DNA of 64,000 nt. Origin: Clostridium beijerinckii (GTDB lineage Bacteria; Bacillota; Clostridia; Clostridiales; Clostridiaceae). The DNA is taken from NCBI GenBank assembly GCA_003129525.1, contig CP029329.1, forward strand, positions 4,152,001-4,216,000, written 5' to 3'. Every line of letters begins with the position of its first letter. The stretch's first letter is position 1. The notes below the pieces were generated by a model that worked only from the letters and a program-made list of their open reading frames with translations, had not been told where the DNA came from and searched no databases. Both the position numbers and the translations under genes were made by a program. Shown piece after piece: positions 38,101 to 47,180 of the stretch.

Positions 38101-39927
38101 TTAATTATTTTTAAAATTAGCTGAATATATATCAGATAATTCCATGTTAACGCGTTCAATTATATTATCTTTTATTTCTGTTTCAACATTTGTTTCTTCA
38201 ACTTGTTTTGAAGGTAAGGTAATAATAAATTCACTTCCATGACCAAGTTCACTTTTAAGTTGAATATGACCACTATGTAATTCTACAAATGATTTAACAA
38301 GTGAAAGTCCTATACCAGTTCCTTCATGGTTTCTTTTTAAGGTCTTGTCCACTTGCATAAATCTCCCAAATATGAATTCTTTCTTATCTGCTGATATTCC
38401 TACTCCTGTATCTCTAACTGATATTTCAACATTAGCCCCTTTATCTGTTATAGTTACATATATTCGACCTTCTCTATCTGTAAATTTTAAAGAATTTGAA
38501 AGTAAATTTAAAATTACTCTTTCGATTTTATTTTCATCGAAAGCAATAACTTTTTCCTCAATATTGGTATCAAATATCAATTCTACGCCCTTATTTTCAG
38601 CATAAGGCACTATAGACATAGAAATAGATTCAATTATATAAACAATATCACTATTTTGCAAATTCAAAGTAATAAAGCCAGCATTATATTTCGTTATATC
38701 TAGTAAATTATTAACTAATCTAATTAATCTATAACAATTTTGCTTCATTACATGTAAATATTTTTCTCGGTTTTTTAGAAATTCTTCATCACTATATGTA
38801 TTTAATAACTGCAATGAAGAAAATATTACATTTACAGGCGTCTTTAAGTCGTGCGATACATTTGTAAAAAACTCAGTTCTTGATTTATTCTGTTCTTCTG
38901 TTTCATTCAATAATTTTATGTTTTCTTTTACCTCTTTTTTTAGTGTCCTTACTTGTTTTTCTGAGGTAATATCCCTCATAATAGTCAGGATTGCAGGAGA
39001 TTTTCCATAAATACAATATGTAGAGATGTTATGTATATTAATATAATTTCCATCTTTATTTATGATTTCATCCTCAAAGGATATATTTGATTTTTGATTA
39101 TTAATTATATCTAAATATATTTCTTCTAATTTTGTCTTATCCTCTGTATGAAAGAGATCAAGCATAGAACTTTCACTTACTTCTTCTAATGATTCAATTC
39201 CAATTAATTGTAAAGCATTTTCATTAAGATATAGTATTTTATCATTATGATGAACCATTATTGAATAGTAAGAATGTTTAATTAATAAATTATAACAATC
39301 TTCATTTTTCAAGAGCATTTCTTCTATATAATCGTGTTGTTTTAACTGTTCTTTTAATTCTGCTTCCAATACTTCTCTTTGGTCACTTTCAAATTTTTTA
39401 TATTCTCCTAAAACCCATGCAACCATAATGAATCCCAAGCATAACATTAAATCATTTTCAAAATATATATTTACTGTTAAATTTGAAGCAAAAAATAAAT
39501 CTATAAATAATACAATTAATGATGATACCGAAGCAACTATTACACCATATTTTTTACCTAAGGATATAGTAGATGAAATGATATTAAATAAAAATAAATA
39601 TTTATATTGACTTTGGTATGTGTTTGATAAGAGGATTAAAATACAAAGTAGAAAAGTAAAAGTACTATCTTCAATTATTTGGACAATTTTAATATCTCTA
39701 AATTTAAACATATATATATAAGAAAATGACCATAATAAAATAATAACCATCAATAATATAGGAATAAGTAGCATAACATAATTACTTAGCGATGGACTAT
39801 TTAAAATATGCGTATCTTTCAATAATTCATTGATACTAATCGTTGAAATAAAAAATAATATACCAAACTTTACAATAGAAATAGTTCCAAGTATATTTCT
39901 ATATCTATTAGTGTTTATGTTACTCAT
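38101..39927 (-). CDS. orphan sensor histidine kinase with membrane and PAS domains
   Basis: A 608-residue membrane kinase. About six membrane helices fill residues 15-175; a short coiled coil (175-210) leads to a PAS domain (about 212-325), then HisKA with phospho-His359 in FFTNVSHDLKTPVN. The HATPase domain follows with N-box NLLSNSLKFTDREGR, VRDTGVGIS and HEGTGIGLSLVK. No response regulator is encoded nearby. Orphan kinases of this build in clostridia often feed Spo0A, so a role in sporulation or solventogenesis control is a reasonable inference. Confidence 0.9.
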   Translation of the reverse strand: MSNINTNRYRNILGTISIVKFGILFFISTISINELLKDTHILNSPSLSNYVMLLIPILLMVIILLWSFSYIYMFKFRDIKIVQIIEDSTFTFLLCILILLSNTYQSQYKYLFLFNIISSTISLGKKYGVIVASVSSLIVLFIDLFFASNLTVNIYFENDLMLCLGFIMVAWVLGEYKKFESDQREVLEAELKEQLKQHDYIEEMLLKNEDCYNLLIKHSYYSIMVHHNDKILYLNENALQLIGIESLEEVSESSMLDLFHTEDKTKLEEIYLDIINNQKSNISFEDEIINKDGNYINIHNISTYCIYGKSPAILTIMRDITSEKQVRTLKKEVKENIKLLNETEEQNKSRTEFFTNVSHDLKTPVNVIFSSLQLLNTYSDEEFLKNREKYLHVMKQNCYRLIRLVNNLLDITKYNAGFITLNLQNSDIVYIIESISMSIVPYAENKGVELIFDTNIEEKVIAFDENKIERVILNLLSNSLKFTDREGRIYVTITDKGANVEISVRDTGVGISADKKEFIFGRFMQVDKTLKRNHEGTGIGLSLVKSFVELHSGHIQLKSELGHGSEFIITLPSKQVEETNVETEIKDNIIERVNMELSDIYSANFKNN

Positions 39928-40170
39928 TTAATTCGCCTCTCATTTATCCATTTATCCATTTACACATTTATACATTATCAATTTAACTTCATAATTAATA
40001 CCATTATATAATATAAAACACAAAAAATCCATATTTGTGTTTTAAGTGTCTAAATTCCTCAGATTTTGTAGATATATATATACAAATAAAGGTTTCTAGA
40101 ACAACTTATCAATACCATAAATTATACTTATTGAAAAAGATATATCAACACATCTTTGTGCTAATATACC
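39928..40170. other. upstream region of the kinase operon
   Basis: AT-rich with direct repeats of ATTTATCC/ATTTACAC type just before the kinase start (39950-39970). No gene recognised. Confidence 0.35.
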
Positions 40171-40217
40171 TTTCGTGGGTTTCATGGTGGAGGCGAATCA
40201 TGACATTTGAAATCCAC
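40171..40217 (+). repeat. dispersed repeat family A, copy 7 (short form)
   Basis: TTTCGTGGGTTTCATGG, then GGAGGCGAATCATGAC, then ATTTGAAATCCAC: the core module alone, 16 bases after (downstream of) the glutaredoxin-like gene. Confidence 0.85.
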
Positions 40218-40233
40218 TATAAGTTAACATCTA

Positions 40234-40545
40234 TTAACATTTACCACTGCCATCAATAGAGCAACTATTTACAACCTTCTTAGGCTTTTCTATATCCAAA
40301 TAATCAAATATGTCTAATGTTTTTGTTCCATCTTCTAAAATAAAAAATGGGATACCTATTTTCCCCTCTTTAACAACATTAGTAAACATTTTATCATTAT
40401 CACGATAAGATAAAAATTCCTTTAATATTTTAGTACTTTCAGTAATATTTTTATAATCTAATTCTAAATTTTTATGTTTTTCTAAAATAACTTTTGCTTC
40501 AACACAATCTGGGCAAATTGCTGCCCCATACATTGTTATTTTCAT
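40234..40545 (-). CDS. glutaredoxin-like protein
   Basis: A 103-residue thioredoxin-fold protein. The redox motif is Cys-Pro-Asp-Cys (YGAAICPDCVEAKVIL, Cys12/Cys15) and the cis-proline lies in IGIPFFILEDG. It should reduce disulfides or mixed thiols in the cytoplasm. Two extra cysteines at the C-terminus (NSCSIDGSGKC) are unusual and could bind a metal or form a resolving pair. It stands alone, with the preceding region carrying a typical RBS (GGGAGG) before the ATG. Confidence 0.85.
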   Translation of the reverse strand: MKITMYGAAICPDCVEAKVILEKHKNLELDYKNITESTKILKEFLSYRDNDKMFTNVVKEGKIGIPFFILEDGTKTLDIFDYLDIEKPKKVVNSCSIDGSGKC

Positions 40546-41027
40546 TTTATTATCCTCCCTTTTTTAAAGTATTTAATATACTTAGTTTTATAATTATACT
40601 TTTTGTATTAATCTAACGAACAAATATTAAACCTATGTTAAGTTATAGAAATACATTTCTGTTAGTTTCTTTTTTCTGAATACTCATAAAGTTCTTGGTT
40701 GCACTTCGTGCTTTTTTTATGTGCATGAACTCTTGAAACTTTATAAGAATGCATATTATGGAGAATTATAATTAAATCCCATCTCCAAAATCTCTCGCTA
40801 TCCTATGGCAATATTTTATCATATACTATATATTCTTCAATAAAAAATTTAATATGTAGAATTGAGAATTATGGTTGAAATCGTAAAGAAAAAGTTCTTA
40901 TAACTAAACATAAAATTTGAACTATATACATATATTTTTATCGTTTGTTTCAGCAGCATCAACTACACAATTAATTTTTCAATTCCTGTTGCAGTCATTG
41001 TTGTTTTAGTGTCCATCGTAAGCAAAA
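40546..41027. other. intergenic region
   Basis: About 480 AT-rich bases. Around 40955-41025 the plus strand reads a short hydrophobic frame (INYTINFSIPVAVIVVLVSI) without start signals, possibly the edge of a lost transporter gene. Nothing else recognised. Confidence 0.3.
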
Positions 41028-41060
41028 AAATTACTGATGAGAATTCCCCATCAGTAATTT
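41028..41060 (-). terminator. terminator of the CDF transporter gene
   Basis: Stem AAATTACTGATG / CATCAGTAATTT with a 9-base loop and a run of seven T on the minus strand, 22 bases after the stop codon. Confidence 0.85.
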
Positions 41061-41081
41061 TATTATTTCATCATATATCAT

Positions 41082-42263
41082 TTAGTAAAACTCTCTATCG
41101 AAAGTAATAATACTTCTATAAGAAGGATTAATACTATATATGATATCTTGTATTTGAGCTTGCAGCACTTTTTCTTCATTATCTTTAAAACTAGTCTTGT
41201 CCAATACCACATCAAATAATATCGTTTTTTCTTCACTTCCTCCAACAACTCTAAAATCATGCATAGATACCATACCCTTTATTACTTTAATCTTTTTATA
41301 AACTTCTTCTTTTAAGGCTATGATCTCAGGGCTGTCTGTATTAATTGGGTCCATATGAATGGTAAGATACACATTCATTCGTTTACCAATTTCCTTCTCA
41401 GCCTGATCTATAACGTCATGCAGTTCCATAATTGCTACATTACTTGGAACCTCAGCATGCAAAGAAGCCATGTATCTACCTGGACCATAATTATGAATTA
41501 CAAGATCATGCACTCCGCATATATGTTTATAACTTATTACGCTGCTTTTTAGTTCTTCTACAAATTCCTTTTCTGGTGCTTTCCCAATTAAAGTACCAAG
41601 CATTTCTCTTCCAAGTCCTATACCTGAATGGAAAATAAAAATAGATACAATGACTCCTATATATCCATCAATAGGAAAGGTTGTAAATCTTGTAATAAGC
41701 AAAGAAAATGTAACCATAGACAGCACTAAGATATCAGTAAAGGATTCTAACGCTGATGCTTTAAGTGCAGATGAATCAATAACATCACCTATATAATTTG
41801 TGAATCTGTTAAGAAAAACTTGCAATGGTATTGCACACAGCATGCAAATAAAACTCACTTTATTAAAAGGTATGCTTACAGGATTTAAAACACGTAAAAA
41901 TGAGCTTCTTAGAAATTCAAATCCTACTACAAGTATGGCACCAGAAAATAAGAGCGCAGTTATATACTCTATTCTTCCATAACCAAAAGGATGTTTATCA
42001 TCTGCCGGACGATTTGCAAGTTTAAAACTAAATATTGTAACTAGCGAAGATAATGCATCAGTCAGATTATGAAAAGCATCTGCTGTAATGGCTATACTGT
42101 TTAGAAATAAACCAATAGTAATTTCTAGAACAAGAATAGAAGAATTTATTATTATCCCAACATTTCCTCCAAGAGTGCCGTAAGATTGTCTGACTGATTG
42201 GGAATTTACATTTTTGTTGTCTTTCACAAATTTTCTTATTAAAAAGTCAAAAATAGATTTCAT
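41082..42263 (-). CDS. cation diffusion facilitator (zinc/divalent metal efflux)
   Basis: A 393-residue membrane antiporter. Six helices occupy about 25-215. The metal site of the membrane domain uses Ser/Asp in AITADAFHNLTDALSS (TM2) and Ser-x3-Asp in ALESFTDILVLS (TM5); DKHPFGYGRIEYI is a family signature. The cytoplasmic C-terminal domain has the His/Asp-rich HDLVIHNYGPGRYMASLHAEV. It exports Zn, Mn, Fe or Co in exchange for protons; the DD-type versus HD-type choice cannot be made safely here. The C-terminal domain is longer than average. Confidence 0.92.
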   Translation of the reverse strand: MKSIFDFLIRKFVKDNKNVNSQSVRQSYGTLGGNVGIIINSSILVLEITIGLFLNSIAITADAFHNLTDALSSLVTIFSFKLANRPADDKHPFGYGRIEYITALLFSGAILVVGFEFLRSSFLRVLNPVSIPFNKVSFICMLCAIPLQVFLNRFTNYIGDVIDSSALKASALESFTDILVLSMVTFSLLITRFTTFPIDGYIGVIVSIFIFHSGIGLGREMLGTLIGKAPEKEFVEELKSSVISYKHICGVHDLVIHNYGPGRYMASLHAEVPSNVAIMELHDVIDQAEKEIGKRMNVYLTIHMDPINTDSPEIIALKEEVYKKIKVIKGMVSMHDFRVVGGSEEKTILFDVVLDKTSFKDNEEKVLQAQIQDIIYSINPSYRSIITFDREFY

Positions 42264-42516
42264 ATATTTCGCCTTCCACCATTTTATCTTATTTATCCTA
42301 CATATGTTTATATATGCGTTTAATCAATAAATTAACACTAGAAACCAACTCAGTAATCCAGCGTATTATTAAATATTATACCATAAATTCCCTTATATAG
42401 AATTTTGATATCGATAATAGTTATCAGCTTACTATCATTAATGAAAGATAAAGATATTATTATTTATTTATTTATTTATTTAGTTTTATCAATTTCGTCG
42501 TCAAAGTGGCGGCAAA
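42264..42516. other. upstream region of the CDF gene
   Basis: AT-rich, including a (TATT)n tract at about 42459-42484. No gene or operator recognised. Confidence 0.4.
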
Positions 42517-42568
42517 AAACCTCATTTATTAATGATGCGGTTCACCGTATCATTAGTAAATGAGGTTT
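42517..42568. terminator. long hairpin
   Basis: AAACCTCATTTA / TAAATGAGGTTT outer stem with inner TAATGAT and CGGT/ACCG pairing. Placed just after the stop of the disrupted small gene on the minus strand, where it may terminate transcription. Confidence 0.6.
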
Positions 42569-42587
42569 AATATAATTCTCAAATCTA

Positions 42588-42848
42588 TCATTTAACCGTA
42601 TTCTCCATAATTGACCTTAGAGCAAAGGTTACCAATTTAGGCTTTTTCTCTTTTACTATATGATAGATTTGTTTTTCAGATATACTTAGTATATGCTGCC
42701 TACATATTATTTTTCGTATTGCTTATTAACAAGTTCAGTCATTCTTCCTTCACAAAACCCCCGTGGGTATTAATGAGCGAAGCGAATTTGTTACTATTTG
42801 AAAATCATTACTTCTTGGATATATTTTATTTAAATCTGGAATAGCCAT
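42588..42848 (-). pseudogene. small gene of unknown function split by a family B repeat
   Basis: A good ribosome site (AGAGGAGAG) and ATG open a frame MAIPDLNKIYPRSNDFQIV that runs into repeat copy B-1 and stops there. On the other side, a stretch in the same reading frame (KIICRQHILSISEKQIYHIV, then KEKKPKLVTFALRSIMENTVK) runs to a stop. Removing 66 bases would restore one protein of about 64 residues. No family recognised. Whether both halves belong to one gene is inferred from frame and spacing. Confidence 0.5.
42728..42792 (+). repeat. dispersed repeat family B, copy 1
   Basis: AACAAGTTCAGTCATTCTTC, CTTCACAAAACCCCCGTGGG, then TATTAATGAGCGAAGCGAAT and TTGTT. The ends AACAAGTTC and GAATTTGTT pair. 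Interrupts the small gene on the minus strand. Confidence 0.85.
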
Positions 42849-42980
42849 ATTTTTATCTCTCCTCTAATTTTAATACATTAATGCCTATTCCATTAATACA
42901 ATGCATATCTTCATATAACCACCTACTTTATTTAATATAAAAACATACTATATTTAAATTTTACTCATTATAAAACATTA

Positions 42981-43022
42981 ACCCTACAGTTAATTTTTCA
43001 CGTGATAATTTAACTGTAGGGT
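42981..43022 (-). terminator. terminator of pepV
   Basis: Thirteen-base stem ACCCTACAGTTAA / TTAACTGTAGGGT with a 16-base loop, 14 bases after the pepV stop on the minus strand. Confidence 0.75.
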
Positions 43023-43035
43023 AATTTTTAGTATA

Positions 43036-44442
43036 TTATTTACATAAATCAATTATTGCTTGAGTAAATATTTTAGCACTTAATACTAATTCATCTATAT
43101 TTGCAAACTCATCATTTCCATGCATATTATTATCAGTTCCTGGCATTGTGCAACCAAATGCTACGCCATTTTTAAGATGATGAACGTATGTACCTCCACC
43201 AATTGCAAGACATTCTCCCTTTTTGCCACTATATTCTTCGTAACATTTTAGTAGTGTACGTACAAAATCAGAATCTTCACTTACATGATGTCCTTCAATC
43301 ATATCGTCAGAAGAAAGAATAATATTTTCTTTTTTCATATTATCTCTTAAAACATCACGTAAATTTTCATTTGTAGTACAAATTGGAGCTCTACAATCAA
43401 ATACCCCACTCAAGCCCTTAGTAGTATATTCTAAAATATTTAATCCAATAGTTAATTTTCCTGATATTTCATCACTCATTTTAATACCACTGGCTTCACC
43501 ATTAAAATCACCATGAGGAAATAATTTTTGTACTGCACATAATCTATTAAAACCTTCACTCTTTGCAAATGGCATATCTTTAAGTAATTCTAAAATTCCA
43601 CTTAATGCATTATTACCATTTTGCGGAGTAGATCCATGTGCTCCAGTTCCTTTTGCAGCAATAATTAATTGTCCATTAGCTTCTTCATGTACTGTGAATT
43701 TTATCTTAGTTTTCTTTTGTGCAGATTCTAAGTATTTTATAATTTCTTCTTTATTAATACCTTCAACTGTAGCGTTAGCTCTATCTGGAACAACATTTGC
43801 CTTAACTCCACTTTGCACACATAATATTCTAGGAAGAGTATCATCTTCTTCAAACTGTGATTCAAAGGTGCTAGCTAAACGACCTTTTTCAATATTTATA
43901 AGTGGAAAATCTGCATCTGGTGAAAAAGTCATAGGTGCTTCTTTTTCAATTTTATAATAATAATCAATGTCTTCACTACCACACTCTTCATCTGTTCCTA
44001 AAATAAGTCTAACATTTTTGCTAAGTGGTATATTTAAGTCTTTAACTGCTTTTAATGCATATAATGCTACAATTGCTGGCCCCTTATCATCAGCACTTCC
44101 TCTACCATATAATTTCCCATCTTTTATAAGAGGTTCAAAAGGCTTTGTAACCTTCCAGTCATCACTAACTGGAACTACATCTAAATGAGCAAGAATATCT
44201 AATCCTTTTTCATTTTCATTCAAATCAATAGTTCCAACATAATTATCATAATTCTTAGTTTTAAATCCCATTCCATTTGCTAAATTTAATGCTAATTCTA
44301 GCGCTTTAGCTGGTCCTTCTCCAAAAGGCATTCCAGGGATTGCCTCTTCTCTATCACTTTTTATTTTGATAATGCTGCATATATCATTTAGCATTTCATC
44401 TTTGTTAATAGTAAAATAATCGTCAATTTGTTTTCTGTACAT
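43036..44442 (-). CDS. pepV: M20 family dipeptidase PepV
   Basis: A 468-residue dinuclear zinc peptidase. Metal ligands and catalytic residues, by family comparison: His86 (LAHLDVV), Asp118 (GRGSADDKGP), Glu152/153 (TDEECGS), Asp176 (SPDADFP) and a His near the C-terminus (MHGNDE). The lid domain inserted between 190 and 380 has GAHGSTPQNG. It cleaves dipeptides in the cytoplasm after peptide uptake. Transcribed alone, with its own terminator. The adjacent carboxyl region GGGTYVHHLKNGVAFG is typical of PepV. Confidence 0.95.
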   Translation of the reverse strand: MYRKQIDDYFTINKDEMLNDICSIIKIKSDREEAIPGMPFGEGPAKALELALNLANGMGFKTKNYDNYVGTIDLNENEKGLDILAHLDVVPVSDDWKVTKPFEPLIKDGKLYGRGSADDKGPAIVALYALKAVKDLNIPLSKNVRLILGTDEECGSEDIDYYYKIEKEAPMTFSPDADFPLINIEKGRLASTFESQFEEDDTLPRILCVQSGVKANVVPDRANATVEGINKEEIIKYLESAQKKTKIKFTVHEEANGQLIIAAKGTGAHGSTPQNGNNALSGILELLKDMPFAKSEGFNRLCAVQKLFPHGDFNGEASGIKMSDEISGKLTIGLNILEYTTKGLSGVFDCRAPICTTNENLRDVLRDNMKKENIILSSDDMIEGHHVSEDSDFVRTLLKCYEEYSGKKGECLAIGGGTYVHHLKNGVAFGCTMPGTDNNMHGNDEFANIDELVLSAKIFTQAIIDLCK

Positions 44443-44970
44443 TATAGTTCTCCTTCCATTTACCCCTTCTTTGCAATTTACTGTGGTATAATTACTATTA
44501 TATTATATATCACAAATGCATCTATTTTTAATATTCTTGTAAAAATATTATATTTTTTATAAGTTGATCACATGATTTGAACATCTCCTAATAAAAGTGG
44601 TATTTTCCTTTATTATTTTTTCATTTTGCTATAATCTAATCATTGGAATTACAATCAATTTTATAGAACATACAAAATATACATGTACATCAATAAATAG
44701 TGTAATAAACTTAAACTTGAATGTAACATCCTAAAAGAATCATAGCAACAAGTTCAGTCATTCTTCCTTCACAAAACCCCCGGGGGCAATGTCATCAACC
44801 TATGATTCAATATTTTTACAAAATGTAATAATGAAAGAAATTCTATAGAAATATGGACTTTTTTTTATCATTACTGTTATTGATAATATCAAATTTCTAA
44901 TTTAGGGTAGAAGAAATAAACCTTCACCATATTAAATGAAAGTTTTTCCACAAAAACATATAACTGTATT
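44443..44970. other. upstream region of pepV with a family B repeat
   Basis: AT-rich region of about 530 bases. Apart from the repeat at 44747 it holds only short frames broken by stops. Confidence 0.4.
44747..44787 (+). repeat. dispersed repeat family B, copy 2 (left half only)
   Basis: AACAAGTTCAGTCATTCTTC then CTTCACAAAACCCCCGGGGG; the right arm is missing and unrelated sequence (CAATGTCATCAACC) follows. Confidence 0.8.
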
Positions 44971-45177
44971 TTACAAAGCTCTCTTTTTATTCATTCTATT
45001 TACCATTTGAGTAGCTTTATTATTTTTTCTTTCAAATTTCCTATCAGGTCTAACAGGAATTACATTCCTTTCGATTTCTTCTTTAATATATTTTAACATC
45101 CTTGAGCGTTTCCAAGGACTATTTGTAGATATCATAGTAATCAACGTATCTTTAAGTTTACCAATTAAGACATTAGT
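44971..45177 (-). pseudogene. C-terminal fragment of a transposase-like gene
   Basis: After repeat B-3 the minus strand stays open for about 69 codons to a stop: KLKDTLITMISTNSPWKRSR, then IERNVIPVRPDRKFERKNN and a basic tail KKRAL. The basic tail with IPVRPDRKFxRK resembles ends of IS4-type transposases. The apparent N-terminal residues (MTELVT) come from the repeat itself. Tentative assignment. Confidence 0.4.
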
Positions 45178-45242
45178 AACAAGTTCAGTCATTCTTCCTT
45201 CACAAAACCCTCGAGGGTATTAATGAGCGAAGCGAATTTGAT
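45178..45242 (+). repeat. dispersed repeat family B, copy 3
   Basis: Same layout as copy 1 with CCCTCGAGGG at the centre (a compensating change that keeps the central stem) and TATTAATGAGCGAAGCGAAT on the right. Its complement encodes the first residues of the transposase-like fragment. Confidence 0.85.
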
Positions 45243-45273
45243 AACGTTTGCAAACTTTCACTTAATTTAACCT

Positions 45274-45489
45274 TTATTCTTTGTCAAATTTCATTTCCTC
45301 AGTGTCTGTTATAATTTCTAAAGTAGGATTAGCTTTTACGTCCTCTAATTGTGTATCAGTGACCATTATTTCTCTAATTTCCATTGTATTTTTAATCCAA
45401 ACTATTTTATGACTTCCAGTTATTATACCATTACACATCTTAACAGCAATTCTAATATTCATAGTAATATGAAGAAGATCCGGCTTCAA
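45274..45489 (-). pseudogene. uncharacterised open frame, probably a gene remnant
   Basis: About 71 codons ending in a stop, with no ribosome binding site; the only start is TTG and the frame is closed by a stop seven codons before it. The sequence includes HITMNIRIAVKMCNGIITGS and ends EEMKFDKE. No family recognised. It may be the tail of a gene whose front was lost. Confidence 0.3.
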
Positions 45490-45559
45490 TAAATGATGCC
45501 GGTCTTACCTGTATAATTAAGACATAGATGGATATTTAATTTTAAGTAAAAATTTATGC

Positions 45560-46705
45560 TTAAGAAATCTTTCTAAATAGCTCAATTAACTTTTCTTTAT
45601 CGAAGAATATAGGGTTAGCACCTGCACAAGCATCATTCATAGCAAACTCAGCAAGCTTGTCAAAGTCAGGGTTATCTACGCCAACTTCTTTCAAAGATTT
45701 AGGGATACGTACCTCTTCGGAAAGAGCCTTAATCTTGCTGATTACAAAATCTACACACTCTTCATCGGATTTTCCTGCTACATCCATGCCAATAACCTCT
45801 GCGATTGGACGGAATTTAGCTGGAACACCCTTAGCATTTTCCTCTTGTACATAAGGAAGAAGCATAGCATTACATACACCATGTGGCAAGTCATATAGAC
45901 CTCCTAGTTGATGAGCCATAGCATGAACGTTACCCAAACCAGCATTACTGAAAGCAATACCATTTAAAAAACAGGCATAACACATCTGCTCTCTGGCTTC
46001 GATGTCACTACCGTCTTTAACAGCTCTTGGCAGAAAGTTAAAAATCTGCTTAATTGCATATAAAGCAGTGGCGTCGGTGACATCATAAGCACCTTTTGCA
46101 ACCACAGCCTCGATAGCATGTGTCAAAGCGTCCATACCTGTAGCAGCTGTTAGACCAGCTGGTTTACCAATCATTAGCTCAGGGTCATTTACAGTCATGG
46201 TAGCAAGAGAATTGGTATCAACCATAATCATCTTTACGTGACGCTCTTCATCTGTAATAACATAGTTAATGGTAACTTCTGCAGAAGTACCAGCTGTAGT
46301 GGTTATAGCAATAATAGGAAGACATTTTTTAGTTGTCTTATTTACGCCTTCATAGTCCTTTGTAGTACCACCGTTTGTGGCAAGGATAGAAATAGCCTTA
46401 CCACAGTCTTGAGGCGAACCACCACCAATAGTAATAACGATATCGCAGTCTTCTTTTTTAAGAATCTCCAAACCACTATTTACATTATTTACAGTTGGGT
46501 TAGGCTTTACATCGTTATAAAGAACATATGTAACGCCGATTTCATCTAACATGTCAGTTATTTTTTTAACGGTTCCGTTGGAAGTAAGGAACTTATCACT
46601 AACAATAAATGCTTTTTTTGCTCCCAGTGCTTTTATAGGTTCTTTTGCTTCCGCAAGACATCCTCTTCCCATAATATTAATTGGTGGGATATAATAAATA
46701 CTCAT
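45560..46705 (-). CDS. iron-containing alcohol dehydrogenase (lactaldehyde/glycolaldehyde reductase-like)
   Basis: A 381-residue group III Fe-ADH close to FucO and 1,3-propanediol dehydrogenase. Cofactor site GGGSPQDCGKAI (94-105); metal ligands Asp192, His196 (GMDALTHAIEA), His261 (GNVHAMAHQ) and His275 (DLPHG). Base composition is GC-richer than neighbours. Its place beside a pentonate dehydratase and aldolase suggests it reduces the glycolaldehyde formed by that aldolase to ethylene glycol with NADH. A repeat of family C and a broken kinase separate it from those genes, so co-transcription is uncertain. Confidence 0.88.
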   Translation of the reverse strand: MSIYYIPPINIMGRGCLAEAKEPIKALGAKKAFIVSDKFLTSNGTVKKITDMLDEIGVTYVLYNDVKPNPTVNNVNSGLEILKKEDCDIVITIGGGSPQDCGKAISILATNGGTTKDYEGVNKTTKKCLPIIAITTTAGTSAEVTINYVITDEERHVKMIMVDTNSLATMTVNDPELMIGKPAGLTAATGMDALTHAIEAVVAKGAYDVTDATALYAIKQIFNFLPRAVKDGSDIEAREQMCYACFLNGIAFSNAGLGNVHAMAHQLGGLYDLPHGVCNAMLLPYVQEENAKGVPAKFRPIAEVIGMDVAGKSDEECVDFVISKIKALSEEVRIPKSLKEVGVDNPDFDKLAEFAMNDACAGANPIFFDKEKLIELFRKIS

Positions 46706-46814
46706 AATAAATACTCTCCTTTAAATTATAATCGTTAATTTTAGAATTTTTTATTTTTTATTTAGTGTTTGTTAATTATGTAATTTTAACTAATATTGAA
46801 TTACTAATTGTAAC

Positions 46815-46919
46815 TATAGATAACCAGCCCAAAAGTTTTACTTATTCATTGGTATAAAGCTTGATTTTACCTACGTATTTTCCGAGGAATAAGTAAAGTT
46901 TATTTCATGGTTATCTATA
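46815..46919 (+). repeat. dispersed repeat family C, copy 2 (105 bp, MITE-like)
   Basis: Terminal repeats TAGATAACCA / TGGTTATCTA bracketed by TA, nearly identical to copy 1 and in the same orientation. It forms the boundary where the FGGY kinase reading frame is lost: the last kinase codons read into the element and stop at TAA in its end. Confidence 0.85.
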
Positions 46920-47132
46920 GTCAAAAACCTCAATATCATTTTTGTACTTTGATAGATTGTTTATTCCCGTCAACATTGCATTAAAGACTTTATTTACATC
47001 AAGTTCTACCCAATCTTGATTAAATGCATGGTACTGATAATCTACTTTAGTAGATTCTACAATATTAGTATTTTCATCTAATACTGACATTTTCATTGCT
47101 GATGTACCAAAATCAACAGATGAAATATACAT
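46911..47132 (-). pseudogene. truncated FGGY-family carbohydrate kinase (gluconokinase/xylulokinase-like)
   Basis: The N-terminal 70 residues of an FGGY kinase: MYISSVDFGTSAMKMSVLDE with the phosphate-1 loop (D-F-G-T) and QYHAFNQDWVELDVNKVF. Full family length is about 500 residues, so over 85 percent is missing. The frame ends inside repeat C-2, and no kinase sequence continues beyond it. It follows the GntP gene closely and was probably the last gene of the operon. Confidence 0.8.
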
Positions 47133-47180
47133 TTTACCTTAATTTCCTCTATATTTTATATAACTGAACCCACACTTCCT

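Noticed and set aside
40955..41025. Plus-strand hydrophobic frame INYTINFSIPVAVIVVLVSI
   Set aside because: Too short, without start or ribosome site, and running into a terminator; not enough to call a gene remnant with confidence.
42459..42484. TATT/TTTA tandem tract
   Set aside because: Simple low-complexity sequence expected in an AT-rich genome; no link to a gene was seen.
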